Assembly: GCA_019455045.1 (NCBI GenBank)
Contig: JACFND010000002.1
Coordinates: 60,044 to 124,043, forward strand
Source of the DNA: Flavobacteriia bacterium
Lineage (GTDB): Bacteria; Bacteroidota; Bacteroidia; Flavobacteriales; Weeksellaceae
Length of the DNA stretch: 64,000 bases
Direction: 5' to 3'
This document shows positions 1-7,966 of this stretch, piece after piece. The first letter of the stretch is position 1; each line of letters opens with the position of its first letter. The position numbers were made by a program, and so were the translations under genes. The notes below the pieces were generated by a model. That model made no database searches. It had not been told where the DNA came from and worked only from the letters and a program-made list of their open reading frames with translations.

Positions 1-132
1 GCCAATTCAATTTCTGTCAACAAAGAAAAAGTTTCTGAAGATTATACCATTTCAAAATCAGATCTGATTTCTGAAAAATACATACTGCTTCAGAAAGGAA
101 AGAAAAATTATTTTATACTGATTGCTGAATAA
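1..132 (+). CDS. C-terminal end of an unknown protein (partial)
   Basis: An open frame enters from the left edge of the window and stops with TAA at 130-132, giving the last 43 residues of a protein that ends in GKKNYFILIAE. The fragment is lysine- and isoleucine-rich with no recognisable motif, so I assign no function. Its stop lies 9 bases from the convergent stop of the bactofilin gene, which argues that it is a real gene end rather than a chance frame. The identity can only be settled with sequence to the left. Confidence 0.5.
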   Translation, partial: ANSISVNKEKVSEDYTISKSDLISEKYILLQKGKKNYFILIAE

Positions 133-141
133 TTGAAGCTG

Positions 142-579
142 TCAGCTGCTGACGGTTTCATGATCGCTGTCTGATTTCATCTTTTTTTCCTCCAGCTTTT
201 GTTTCAGATTGATCTCGTTATCGGTCATCTTGAGATTGCCCGAATATTTTCCGCCCATTTCAACCGAGAAACGATTGACGGTCAGATTTCCTTCGAGTCT
301 TCCGGATTCCATGATATAGAGATCACGGCATTCAAGATCGCCGATGAGTTTTCCGTAAACAATGATGTCGATGCTTTTCAGTTTGCCGATGATTTCGGCT
401 TTTTCGCCCAATATGATTCCTTTGCTCAGCTCAACATTTCCTTCGACTTTTCCGTCAATTCGGATGGCGCCGCTGCCGATGATATCTCCTTTGATTGAAA
501 TTCCTTCTGCAATCACGGTGTCGATCGGCATATTGGCCAAACTCTTCGAGTTTTTTTCAGATTTACTTTTGTTAAACAT
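142..579 (-). CDS. Bactofilin (polymer-forming cytoskeletal protein)
   Basis: A 145-residue protein of the bactofilin family (DUF583). Family members polymerise without nucleotide into filaments at the membrane and act as scaffolds, often for cell-wall enzymes. The central part, about residues 22-125, shows the regular short beta-helix turns typical of the fold (GDIIGSGAIRIDGKVEGNVE and similar turns). Both tails are charged and low in complexity, as is usual. It starts 3 bases after the stop of the upstream M23 peptidase gene, so the two are almost certainly one transcript. Bactofilin/M23 pairing is common in bacteria, and the peptidase is the likely partner. The exact cellular role here is inferred. 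Confidence 0.9.
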   Translation of the reverse strand: MFNKSKSEKNSKSLANMPIDTVIAEGISIKGDIIGSGAIRIDGKVEGNVELSKGIILGEKAEIIGKLKSIDIIVYGKLIGDLECRDLYIMESGRLEGNLTVNRFSVEMGGKYSGNLKMTDNEINLKQKLEEKKMKSDSDHETVSS

Positions 580-582
580 GGC

Positions 583-1410
583 TTATAGATTTAAATATTC
601 CTGGGGATTGATTTTTTCATCGCCTCTGATGATTTCATAATGCACATGAGGTCCGGTGCTTCTTCCGGTACTGCCTAATTTTCCGATAATTTCGCCCGAT
701 TTTACTTTTTGACCTTCTTTCACATTAATTTCCGACAAATGACCGTAAAGGGTTTTGAAATCATTTTTGTGACGAATCACCACACAGTTTCCGTATCCGC
801 CTTTTCGGCCGGCAAATTCAACCGTACCGCCTGCAGTGGATCGGATTGGTTCACCGATTTCTCCGCGCAGATCGACTCCTTTGTGACCTTCAAATCCTCC
901 GCCGCCAAACGGATTATGCCTGACACCGAAATGCGATGTCTGTTCGCCTTCATGCGGTTTTCCGATCGGTGTATTTTTAATCAGACTCTCCATCTTTTGA
1001 ATGTCTTCTGCATAGAGTTCCGCAATTTCATTGATATCGGTTACTTCAAATTCCACCGGTCCGCCTGCATTTTCAAAGTCAAGCGGTGTCAGTCCGCGAT
1101 CTTCCATAAAACGGTTGATCCGGTCCATGCTCTGATTGATCGATTCAAACGACTGTTTCGCTTTTTCGATGTCGATTGCGTTTTTGATCTGGTTTGCCCT
1201 TGCAAGTTTTTCTTTGTAGATGGTGGTGTAGTAATTGCTCGTATTTTCATAAATGAAAAAAGCAATCACCAGCCCGAAACCGAGAAAGACTGTAGCTGCT
1301 ATCAGCAGATACTTTTTCCAATGAAGCAGAATTGAGGTTGGTATCTGAATGGTCTTCTTGCCCTTTCCCTTTGTATCGGCAAAAAGGACAGAGGTTTTGT
1401 GTTTTAGCAT
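583..1410 (-). CDS. M23 family metallopeptidase (LytM-type), membrane-anchored
   Basis: A 275-residue predicted peptidoglycan endopeptidase. Order of parts: a basic cytoplasmic N-terminus, one transmembrane segment at about residues 33-53, a helical linker rich in K, E and Q, and a C-terminal LytM/peptidase M23 domain. The zinc and active-site motifs are complete: an HxxxD-type site in GHKGVDLRG and the HxH pair in HVHYE near the end (about residues 255-257). A complete set of metal ligands suggests an active enzyme acting in the periplasm rather than a degenerate regulator. It is followed after 3 bases by the bactofilin gene. The start is the ATG at 1408-1410; no alternative seems better. 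Confidence 0.92.
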   Translation of the reverse strand: MLKHKTSVLFADTKGKGKKTIQIPTSILLHWKKYLLIAATVFLGFGLVIAFFIYENTSNYYTTIYKEKLARANQIKNAIDIEKAKQSFESINQSMDRINRFMEDRGLTPLDFENAGGPVEFEVTDINEIAELYAEDIQKMESLIKNTPIGKPHEGEQTSHFGVRHNPFGGGGFEGHKGVDLRGEIGEPIRSTAGGTVEFAGRKGGYGNCVVIRHKNDFKTLYGHLSEINVKEGQKVKSGEIIGKLGSTGRSTGPHVHYEIIRGDEKINPQEYLNL

Positions 1411-1494
1411 AGCCCTAGTGTGTTAAAAAAGGACTTAAAGGTACTGTATTCAATTACAGGCAACAAGTTTTTAACAAAACTTTATCATAAAACA

Positions 1495-1519
1495 AAACCC
1501 TCCAAATTGAGGAGGGTTT
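1495..1519 (-). terminator. Intrinsic terminator of the T9SS protein gene
   Basis: A 9-bp perfect stem (AAACCCTCC / GGAGGGTTT) with a 7-base loop lies 28 bases beyond the stop of the leftward gene that ends at 1547. On the minus strand it is followed by a T-rich stretch (TTTTGTTTTATG), as expected for Rho-independent termination. Confidence 0.75.
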
Positions 1520-1546
1520 GTTTGTAATTATTTAATTATCAATTGT

Positions 1547-4500
1547 TTATTTCTTAATGATCTTAAAGGTTTCCACTTTGTTTCCTTCAAGCATCACTCT
1601 GAACACATAAGTACCCGGAGCAAGTGTTTTCATACTGATTCTGCCATTGTTCAGCTTCAATCCGTCAATCATCTTCTGACCTGCAAGATTGAATACGGAA
1701 ACAGATTCAACCGGTTTTTTGGAACTGATATTCAGTTCGTCTTTCACCGGATTTGGCCAATACGCAAAATCTGAATCAGTAATATCGTTTGTACCGACAA
1801 AACCGCAATCACCCGCAACAAAGAATACAGTATCCAGATTGTCATCATTCGGATTCCAGGTTGTTCCGTCATCGTCGCTCATATGTGCAGGCGACCCCTG
1901 TGTATTGGCAGAAGTTGCGAGCCACCAAACCACAGTTCCGCTTGGAACAGTCATTTTGGGTTCAATCCAGTAAGTACCTTCAGTCAGTAAAATCTGCAGA
2001 TTCGGGTCCACATCATAAACCAGATGATAGATCGGATCTCCAAATGCTGATGCATAAGCAATCGCCTCGGTCGGAACTGCATTTTCAATTGTATAAAGCA
2101 CTTCTCCCGGCATTCCCATATTGTCTTCACGGATATTGATGGTCGCATTGTCCGGAATTTCAGGCTGATTTACATCGATGGTAATCTGTCTCACCAACAA
2201 TGTCATATCCGGTTCGATGGTGAAATCATCCGCCACTCTGTAAACAGCTGACTCGGTAATATTAAACGCATCGTCAAATGAAGAAGTGATACCGTCACCA
2301 AATACACAGCTGAAATCCGGCTCTTCAATGATAATCGGATCACCGCACTGAATCAGTCGGTCTCTGAAAGTCGTATCCGAATTGCACTGATCATCCAAAT
2401 GGGTATAGAATCTGTAAGCACCATTCTGATCAGGCGTCCAAACCAACGGGCTTTGACCGAAGGCTAGACTCTCGGTTCCGTCTTCATCCGAAATTGTGAT
2501 AAAATCGGTTTCTACAGAACTTGAGAAAGTATATTCAACACCAGCAGTCAGATGGACGATCGAATATTCACCCGGCCATGCAATATCAGCCACCACCTCA
2601 GGTGAACCGAAACAAACCGGCGTATAATCGCCCCACTGCCCAAACGGTGCATCCAGACAGCCGCTTTCTTCAGGAATTTCTTCACAGTCGCCTGCAACAA
2701 AGAACACCATATTGATCTCAGCATCATACACTTCCCAGCTTGCACCGCTGTCAAATGACCAGACCGCAGGCGCACCTGTCGAACCGGCAGCAGTTGCCAC
2801 CCACCAGACATCGCCTTCGCCTGAAGCTGTCATTTCGGGCTGTATCCAATAAGTTCCTTCACCCAAAACGATCGGTGTAACCAGATCAAAGGTCAGATGA
2901 TAAACCGGATCTCCAAATGAAACTGCATAAAGCACAGACGAGGTCGGTGCCATTTCAGCGGTTTCAATTATGTTTCCGGGTACACCGCCATTATCTTCAC
3001 GAATATTGAACACTGCATTGTTCGGAATTTCAAGCTGATTCACATCCATCGTAATTTGTCTGATTGTAAATTCGATTCCTTCTGCAACTGTATAATCATC
3101 TGCTGCCATTACAAAATCAGAATCGCTGATCAGAATTGCATCATCCAGTGACTGGGTGATGCCGTCACCCTGGAAACAGTCATAATCAGGTTCTTCAATA
3201 ATAACCGGACTTCCGCATTGTATGATTCTTTCTCTGAATGAATTGTCAGTATTGCACTGATCGTCAAGATGCGTATAGAATCTGTACGCAGCCGTTGTAT
3301 CGGGTGTAAAAACTACCGGACTCTGACCGTAAGCCAAAGATGCGGTTCCGTCTTCATCAGAAATTGTGATAAAATCGGTTTCTACAGAACTTGAGAAAGT
3401 ATATTCAACACCTGCAGTCAGATTTACAATCGAATATTCACCGGTCCACGCCAGATCAGCAACCATTTCGGGTGTTCCTGTACAGAAAGGTGTATAATTG
3501 CCCCACTGACCGTTTGGCGCATCAAGACAACCCGGATCTTCTGGTGCCAATTCGGCATCCACAGTCATATCGTCAACCACAACACCGTAACCCCAGTTGT
3601 TCAGACCTTCAAAAGCGATATAATAATCTGATTTTCCGGCAGATTCGGGCAAATCAAGTGTCACTTCTGTCCAGGCATTTGCATTTGAAGTATAAACTGC
3701 TCCCGGAATTACTGTCCAACTGCCGTCAGCAGAATCTTTGTAATAAACTCTCAATTCATTCTGATCGCCAACCCAAGACTGATTTGCATACCAGAAATTC
3801 AGTGTTGCATTCTGCATGGCTGAAAAATCAAATCTCGGCGAAGTCAGTTTTGTTGCAAACTGCACATAAGTTTCTGCAGAGAAGTTTGCATTTTTTGCGC
3901 CTCCGTGTGCAGTTTGAACAGAGCCGCCGTTACCGGCACCCGCCCTGTAGGTCCAATTGACCGTACCGTTTACAAATTCGTTAAGCCAGCAGTCTCTTAA
4001 AGGACTGTCGTCTTCAAAAGTCTCGGTAAAAGGAAAACTGTCAATCACCGCAGTTTCGCAGGTCTCTCCAGGAGGTTCTGAATCACAGTTCAAATCTGTA
4101 TATGTCGCCTGAGTTCCGCCGTTCAGTCTGCCCGAAACCAAAACTCCGTTTTCGTTTGAAACTTCATAATGCGGCTTGTTGTCGTTTGAAGCTCCCATCG
4201 CCTCTATGTAAAAAGTCAGCGGTCCCTCAGAAATCACCGCTTTGGTCTCGTCATAACCCAGACTGTAATTTCCGCCCGAAATCAGTGTATTGTTCGAACT
4301 GTCTTTCAGCGTCCAGCTTACTTCATCTCCAAAGAAATCATCCCAGACATGCACCGTCCAGGTGCAGCCTTCATTTCCGGCCGGATCAGCATCGTCACAT
4401 TCGCCTGAAACGGTCATAAGACCTTCAACATGTTCACCTCCGGTATCCTCATATACCTGCCAAATCGATCCGTTGAGCGACTGCCATGTGGGATAGGTTG

Positions 4501-5215
4501 CAGATGGTGTTTCATAAAGTGAAGACACCCAATAGGCAAAATTGGAAGTCGTAGTCAAAGCAGTCGAAATTCCTACCCAAAAATGCTCATCTTCAGTAGC
4601 GGGATTGTTAAATTCAATCGGAGTCGGCATCGTAATTTCAACTGTCCACTGCGGATAACCGGTTTGACCAAATACGCCGTTTTCAGTAATGCTTGCACTC
4701 AGTCCATAATAGGCAGCACCTATCTGTGCGCCCACTCCCTGCATATTGTCCTTATAAAATGAAACATCAAAAGTAGTCGGCATTCCGCTCAGTGTGACTA
4801 CTTCAAGTTTTATGGTCTGAAGCGAAAATTTTGTCCCGCCGGGAACAATAAAATCATTGGCAGCCTTCAGGTGATTGGATCCGGCATCCACAAAACCGAC
4901 ACCGTTGTATGTATCACCTGTGAATATCTGAGAGCAGCTTTCGGGAGCCAAAACCGAAAAATCTTCAAAAAAATAAGTTTTATCAGCTGAATTGAAAAGA
5001 TTAAAAGTCGAAGCGGCTGTTTGCGTTTCTGCCTTAAAATAAAATCCTCCGGTAAAAACCTTTTGATTAAGATTCAAAGACCGGAGTTGAAAATCTTCTG
5101 ATTGTGACTGAAAACCGTCTGACTGCCAAGGCGCAGCAACCAATTGAGCCGTCAAAATCAGAAATGCAGACAGCCCCAAAAAAAGCGATCTGACTGAAAA
5201 TAAATTATACATCAT
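1547..5215 (-). CDS. Large secreted protein with T9SS type A sorting domain
   Basis: A 1222-residue exported protein. It has an N-terminal signal peptide (hydrophobic FLGLSAFLILTAQLVAA), a long extracellular region, and a C-terminal T9SS type A (Por) sorting domain from about residue 1150 (WPNPVKDELNIS, then the typical APGTYVFRVMLEG and a lysine-rich end). A jelly-roll-like segment lies around residues 400-550. Two almost identical tandem units of 290 residues follow, each beginning GCLDAP and containing GVEYTFSSSVETDFITI. The unit motifs VRQITIDVNQPEIP and NIREDNMGMPG also have a distant relative near the N-terminus, so the domain may occur three times. The protein is probably a cell-surface or released adhesin or enzyme; no catalytic motif was recognised. 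Start is one of two adjacent ATG codons. Confidence 0.85.
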   Translation of the reverse strand: MMYNLFSVRSLFLGLSAFLILTAQLVAAPWQSDGFQSQSEDFQLRSLNLNQKVFTGGFYFKAETQTAASTFNLFNSADKTYFFEDFSVLAPESCSQIFTGDTYNGVGFVDAGSNHLKAANDFIVPGGTKFSLQTIKLEVVTLSGMPTTFDVSFYKDNMQGVGAQIGAAYYGLSASITENGVFGQTGYPQWTVEITMPTPIEFNNPATEDEHFWVGISTALTTTSNFAYWVSSLYETPSATYPTWQSLNGSIWQVYEDTGGEHVEGLMTVSGECDDADPAGNEGCTWTVHVWDDFFGDEVSWTLKDSSNNTLISGGNYSLGYDETKAVISEGPLTFYIEAMGASNDNKPHYEVSNENGVLVSGRLNGGTQATYTDLNCDSEPPGETCETAVIDSFPFTETFEDDSPLRDCWLNEFVNGTVNWTYRAGAGNGGSVQTAHGGAKNANFSAETYVQFATKLTSPRFDFSAMQNATLNFWYANQSWVGDQNELRVYYKDSADGSWTVIPGAVYTSNANAWTEVTLDLPESAGKSDYYIAFEGLNNWGYGVVVDDMTVDAELAPEDPGCLDAPNGQWGNYTPFCTGTPEMVADLAWTGEYSIVNLTAGVEYTFSSSVETDFITISDEDGTASLAYGQSPVVFTPDTTAAYRFYTHLDDQCNTDNSFRERIIQCGSPVIIEEPDYDCFQGDGITQSLDDAILISDSDFVMAADDYTVAEGIEFTIRQITMDVNQLEIPNNAVFNIREDNGGVPGNIIETAEMAPTSSVLYAVSFGDPVYHLTFDLVTPIVLGEGTYWIQPEMTASGEGDVWWVATAAGSTGAPAVWSFDSGASWEVYDAEINMVFFVAGDCEEIPEESGCLDAPFGQWGDYTPVCFGSPEVVADIAWPGEYSIVHLTAGVEYTFSSSVETDFITISDEDGTESLAFGQSPLVWTPDQNGAYRFYTHLDDQCNSDTTFRDRLIQCGDPIIIEEPDFSCVFGDGITSSFDDAFNITESAVYRVADDFTIEPDMTLLVRQITIDVNQPEIPDNATINIREDNMGMPGEVLYTIENAVPTEAIAYASAFGDPIYHLVYDVDPNLQILLTEGTYWIEPKMTVPSGTVVWWLATSANTQGSPAHMSDDDGTTWNPNDDNLDTVFFVAGDCGFVGTNDITDSDFAYWPNPVKDELNISSKKPVESVSVFNLAGQKMIDGLKLNNGRISMKTLAPGTYVFRVMLEGNKVETFKIIKK
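1793..3532 (-). repeat. Tandem 870-bp in-frame duplication
   Basis: Two consecutive units (about 3532-2663 and 2662-1793) each encode 290 residues beginning GCLDAP. Blocks inside them are nearly identical at the DNA level: the stretch around 2490-2560 recurs around 3360-3430 with only a few differences, exactly 870 bases apart. The rest of the unit has diverged more, so parts were probably homogenised recently by gene conversion. Confidence 0.85.
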
Positions 5216-5282
5216 CTTTCTTTAATTAAATTTTGGACTAAATTATAAAAAATATAGTTCCTGACTTACTCATTTTAAGCCT

Positions 5283-5290
5283 TATTTTTG
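5283..5290 (+). promoter_or_regulatory. -7 promoter element (TATTTTTG) of menC
   Basis: Perfect match to the Bacteroidota -7 consensus TAnnTTTG. The final G lies 7 bases before the menC ATG, so transcription would begin at or next to the start codon and the mRNA would be leaderless. No clear -33 TTTG was seen. Confidence 0.55.
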
Positions 5291-5296
5291 CAGTTT

Positions 5297-6334
5297 ATGG
5301 AACTGAAATTTCAATCTTACAGCCTCAGATTCAAAATTCCGGGCGGCACTTCGAGAGGTGTGCTGACCGAAAAAGAGACCTTTTTGATCAATCTGAGATT
5401 AAACGATTCAAAAGAAACCGAATTTTATGGTGAAGCCGGACTGTTCAGAGGTCTGAGCGCCGATGACAAACCCGGTTATGAACAAAAACTGAAATCGGTT
5501 TGTGAGCATTTTGATTTCAACAACTCCGGCTGGTGGGAAGATTTGAGAGAATATCCTTCCATACAGTTCGGGCTTGAGCAGGTGTTGAAAGGAAAAGAAG
5601 TTTATGAGAAAAAATCAGTTACCGACGAATTCAATCCGATACTTTTTCCGTCCGAATTTACAGAAGGAAAAAAAGGAATCCGAATCAACGGTTTGATCTG
5701 GATGGGAGATGTTGAATTTATGAAATCTCAGATCAAAGAAAAATTGGCCCAAAACTTCAAATGCATCAAACTCAAAATCGGTACAGACTGGGAATCAGAG
5801 AAGGAAATTATTAAAAATCTCAGAAAAGAATTCAAAAAACAGGATTTGGAACTCAGAGTCGATGCAAACGGCGCATTTGATTTTGAACAGTCGAAAACGG
5901 TTTTGAAAGAATTGGCGGAACTCAATATCCATTCTATCGAACAGCCGATCAAAGCCGGACAGATTCAGGAAATGGCAGCGCTTTGTGAATCTGCGCCGAC
6001 ACCGATCGCGCTTGATGAAGAACTGATCGGCGTGTTTTATCGATCCGAAAAACAAAAACTGATTGAAACGATTCAGCCGCAATACATTATTCTGAAACCA
6101 AGTCTGGTTGGCGGTTGGAAAGGCAGTGAGGAATGGATTGAAATTGCAGAAAAACAAAATTCGGGCTGGTGGATTACCTCTGCATTGGAAAGCAATATTG
6201 GTCTGAATGCCATCGCACAGTGGACTTATACGCTAAACAACGCTATGCCGCAGGGATTGGGCACCGGATCTTTGTTTCGAAATAATTTTCATTCAAGACT
6301 GAAAGTCATCGGTGAAGAACTGTTTTTTATTTAA
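5297..6334 (+). CDS. menC: o-Succinylbenzoate synthase
   Basis: A 345-residue member of the enolase superfamily, which dehydrates SHCHC to o-succinylbenzoate in menaquinone synthesis. Seen in the sequence: a KxK pair in KCIKLKIG (about residue 155), the metal ligands in RVDANGAF, IEQP and ALDEEL, and the second catalytic lysine in ILKPSLVGGW. Length suits the family. A frame continues upstream to a TTG at 5288, but that codon lies inside the -7 promoter element, so I chose the ATG at 5297. menE follows two genes later in the same direction, which supports this role over other muconate-lactonising or dipeptide-epimerase relatives. Confidence 0.92.
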   Translation: MELKFQSYSLRFKIPGGTSRGVLTEKETFLINLRLNDSKETEFYGEAGLFRGLSADDKPGYEQKLKSVCEHFDFNNSGWWEDLREYPSIQFGLEQVLKGKEVYEKKSVTDEFNPILFPSEFTEGKKGIRINGLIWMGDVEFMKSQIKEKLAQNFKCIKLKIGTDWESEKEIIKNLRKEFKKQDLELRVDANGAFDFEQSKTVLKELAELNIHSIEQPIKAGQIQEMAALCESAPTPIALDEELIGVFYRSEKQKLIETIQPQYIILKPSLVGGWKGSEEWIEIAEKQNSGWWITSALESNIGLNAIAQWTYTLNNAMPQGLGTGSLFRNNFHSRLKVIGEELFFI

Positions 6335-6343
6335 TTTTGAATC

Positions 6344-6973
6344 ATGAATAAAAGTTTATTTCTTTTTGGATTTGCATCATTTTTTTTGTGGTCATGTTCG
6401 ATGAGCAGTCTGCCAAAAAATGAAAAGGAAAAAATTCTGGCTTTGTCCGAGATTACTGATTTTCAGCAGGAATTGATGGATGAATGGAACGATCCGGAAA
6501 CTACGCCTTTGCATGAGGATGAAAAAGCAGCTTTCAAAGGCATCACATTTTTTCCGGTCGATCTGAAATACAGAATCAATGCTGATTTCAAACCGATCAA
6601 AAACGGAAAAACACTCCCCTTCCCGACTTCTGCCAACAAAATCAAATATTTCAAAGAATACGGAAAAGCAATATTCACTTTGGATTCAAAACAGTTTGAG
6701 CTCACTCTGTATCAGTCGGAACCGCTTCATTCAGAAGGTGATGAATCATTGTTTTTACCGTTTATGGATGAAACCGGCGGTGAAACATCATACGGAGGCG
6801 GAAGATATATGGATTTGAATATTTCTGATATCAAAAACGGAAAAATTCTGATTGATTTCAATCTGGCGTACAATCCGTATTGTGCCTACAGCAAATATTA
6901 CAACTGTCCGATTCCGCCGGCAAACAATTATCTGGAAACCGAAATCAAAGCGGGCGTCAGCTATCAGCAATGA
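6344..6973 (+). CDS. DUF1684 domain lipoprotein
   Basis: A 209-residue protein that begins with a lipoprotein signal peptide (FGFASFFLWSC, lipobox cysteine at about residue 18). The body matches the DUF1684 family pattern: an FxPFxDxTgG motif (FLPFMDETGGETSYGGGRY), then LDFNxAYNPYCAYS-type residues (FNLAYNPYCAYSKYYNCP) and a closing AGV. The family has no established biochemical role. It lies 9 bases after menC and its stop overlaps the menE start by 4 bases (ATGA), so it is translated from the menaquinone transcript. Whether it contributes to that pathway is unknown. Probable location is the outer or inner membrane, facing the periplasm. Confidence 0.85.
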   Translation: MNKSLFLFGFASFFLWSCSMSSLPKNEKEKILALSEITDFQQELMDEWNDPETTPLHEDEKAAFKGITFFPVDLKYRINADFKPIKNGKTLPFPTSANKIKYFKEYGKAIFTLDSKQFELTLYQSEPLHSEGDESLFLPFMDETGGETSYGGGRYMDLNISDIKNGKILIDFNLAYNPYCAYSKYYNCPIPPANNYLETEIKAGVSYQQ

Positions 6974-7965
6974 AAATACTCGATTTTTCAAAAAATAATT
7001 TTGAACCGCTGAATCCTGAAATTCAGTGGCAGAAATCGATACTTGATTTTTTGGAAGAATGGAATTCAAAAGATGATTTTGTCATTGCGCATACTTCGGG
7101 TTCTACCGGAAAGCCAAAAGAAATCAGACTGCCAAAATCGGCAATGCGTTTGAGCGCAAAACTGACCGCTGAATTTTTTGATTTGAAAACCGGAAATACA
7201 GCTTTGCTTTGTATGCCGGTAAATTTTATTGCGGGAAAAATGATGATTGTGAGAGCATTCGAACTCGGTTTGAAATTGTATTGCACCGAACCAAAAGCAA
7301 AAATCGATCTGACCAAATATCCAAAGTTTGATTTTGTACCGATGACTCCGATGCAGGTTGAAAAATCATTTGATTCGATTCACAAAATCAGAACGCTGCT
7401 GATCGGCGGTGCGCCTTTGTCGGATGAATTGAGGAATCAATTACTCAAGACAAAAACCGATGCATACGAATCCTACGGAATGACCGAAACCATCACCCAT
7501 ATCGGGCTGAAGAGAATTTCAGAAAAATCTTTTCAATGTCTGAATCGGGTTGAAATCAGAAAGGACGAAAGAAATTGTCTGGTGATTAAGACACCTTATT
7601 TTGATGATGAAATCGTGACCAATGATCTGGTTGAAATCATCGATCAAAAACATTTCAAATGGCTGGGTCGTTTTGACCATGTGATCAATTCGGGCGGCAT
7701 CAAACTGATTCCGGAACAGATCGAGGAAAAAATAAAACCTTATATCCAACAGGAATTTATCATCAGTTCGCTTCCCGACAAAACTTTGGGTGAAAAACTG
7801 GTATTGATTATTGAAGGTGAAAAATTTGATCTTTCAATTCCAAAAGATGTATTGGATAAATTCGAAAATCCGAGGAAAATTTATTTTATCAAAGAATTTC
7901 CAAGAACCGAAAGCGGAAAAATTAAAAGACAGGCATTAAAAGAAATTTGTCAAAATCAGATTTGA
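6970..7965 (+). CDS. menE: o-Succinylbenzoate-CoA ligase
   Basis: A 331-residue AMP-binding (ANL superfamily) enzyme that activates o-succinylbenzoate to its CoA thioester in menaquinone synthesis. Visible motifs are the phosphate-binding loop AHTSGSTGKPKE (about residues 40-50), the SYGMTETITHIG core motif, GRFDHVINSGG at the domain hinge, and the catalytic lysine in RTESGKIKRQ near the C-terminus. It is shorter than many MenE proteins because the N-terminal part is reduced, which is usual in this phylum. The reading frame is open further upstream, but the ATG at 6970 overlaps the preceding stop as ATGA and fits the family's N-terminus. Its stop is 1 base from the convergent DUF4153 gene. 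Confidence 0.93.
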   Translation: MKILDFSKNNFEPLNPEIQWQKSILDFLEEWNSKDDFVIAHTSGSTGKPKEIRLPKSAMRLSAKLTAEFFDLKTGNTALLCMPVNFIAGKMMIVRAFELGLKLYCTEPKAKIDLTKYPKFDFVPMTPMQVEKSFDSIHKIRTLLIGGAPLSDELRNQLLKTKTDAYESYGMTETITHIGLKRISEKSFQCLNRVEIRKDERNCLVIKTPYFDDEIVTNDLVEIIDQKHFKWLGRFDHVINSGGIKLIPEQIEEKIKPYIQQEFIISSLPDKTLGEKLVLIIEGEKFDLSIPKDVLDKFENPRKIYFIKEFPRTESGKIKRQALKEICQNQI

Positions 7966-7966
7966 A

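Noticed and set aside
2548-2811. 87-residue open frame inside the T9SS gene
   Set aside because: It is an out-of-phase reading of the strongly coding tandem repeat; no start context or domain.
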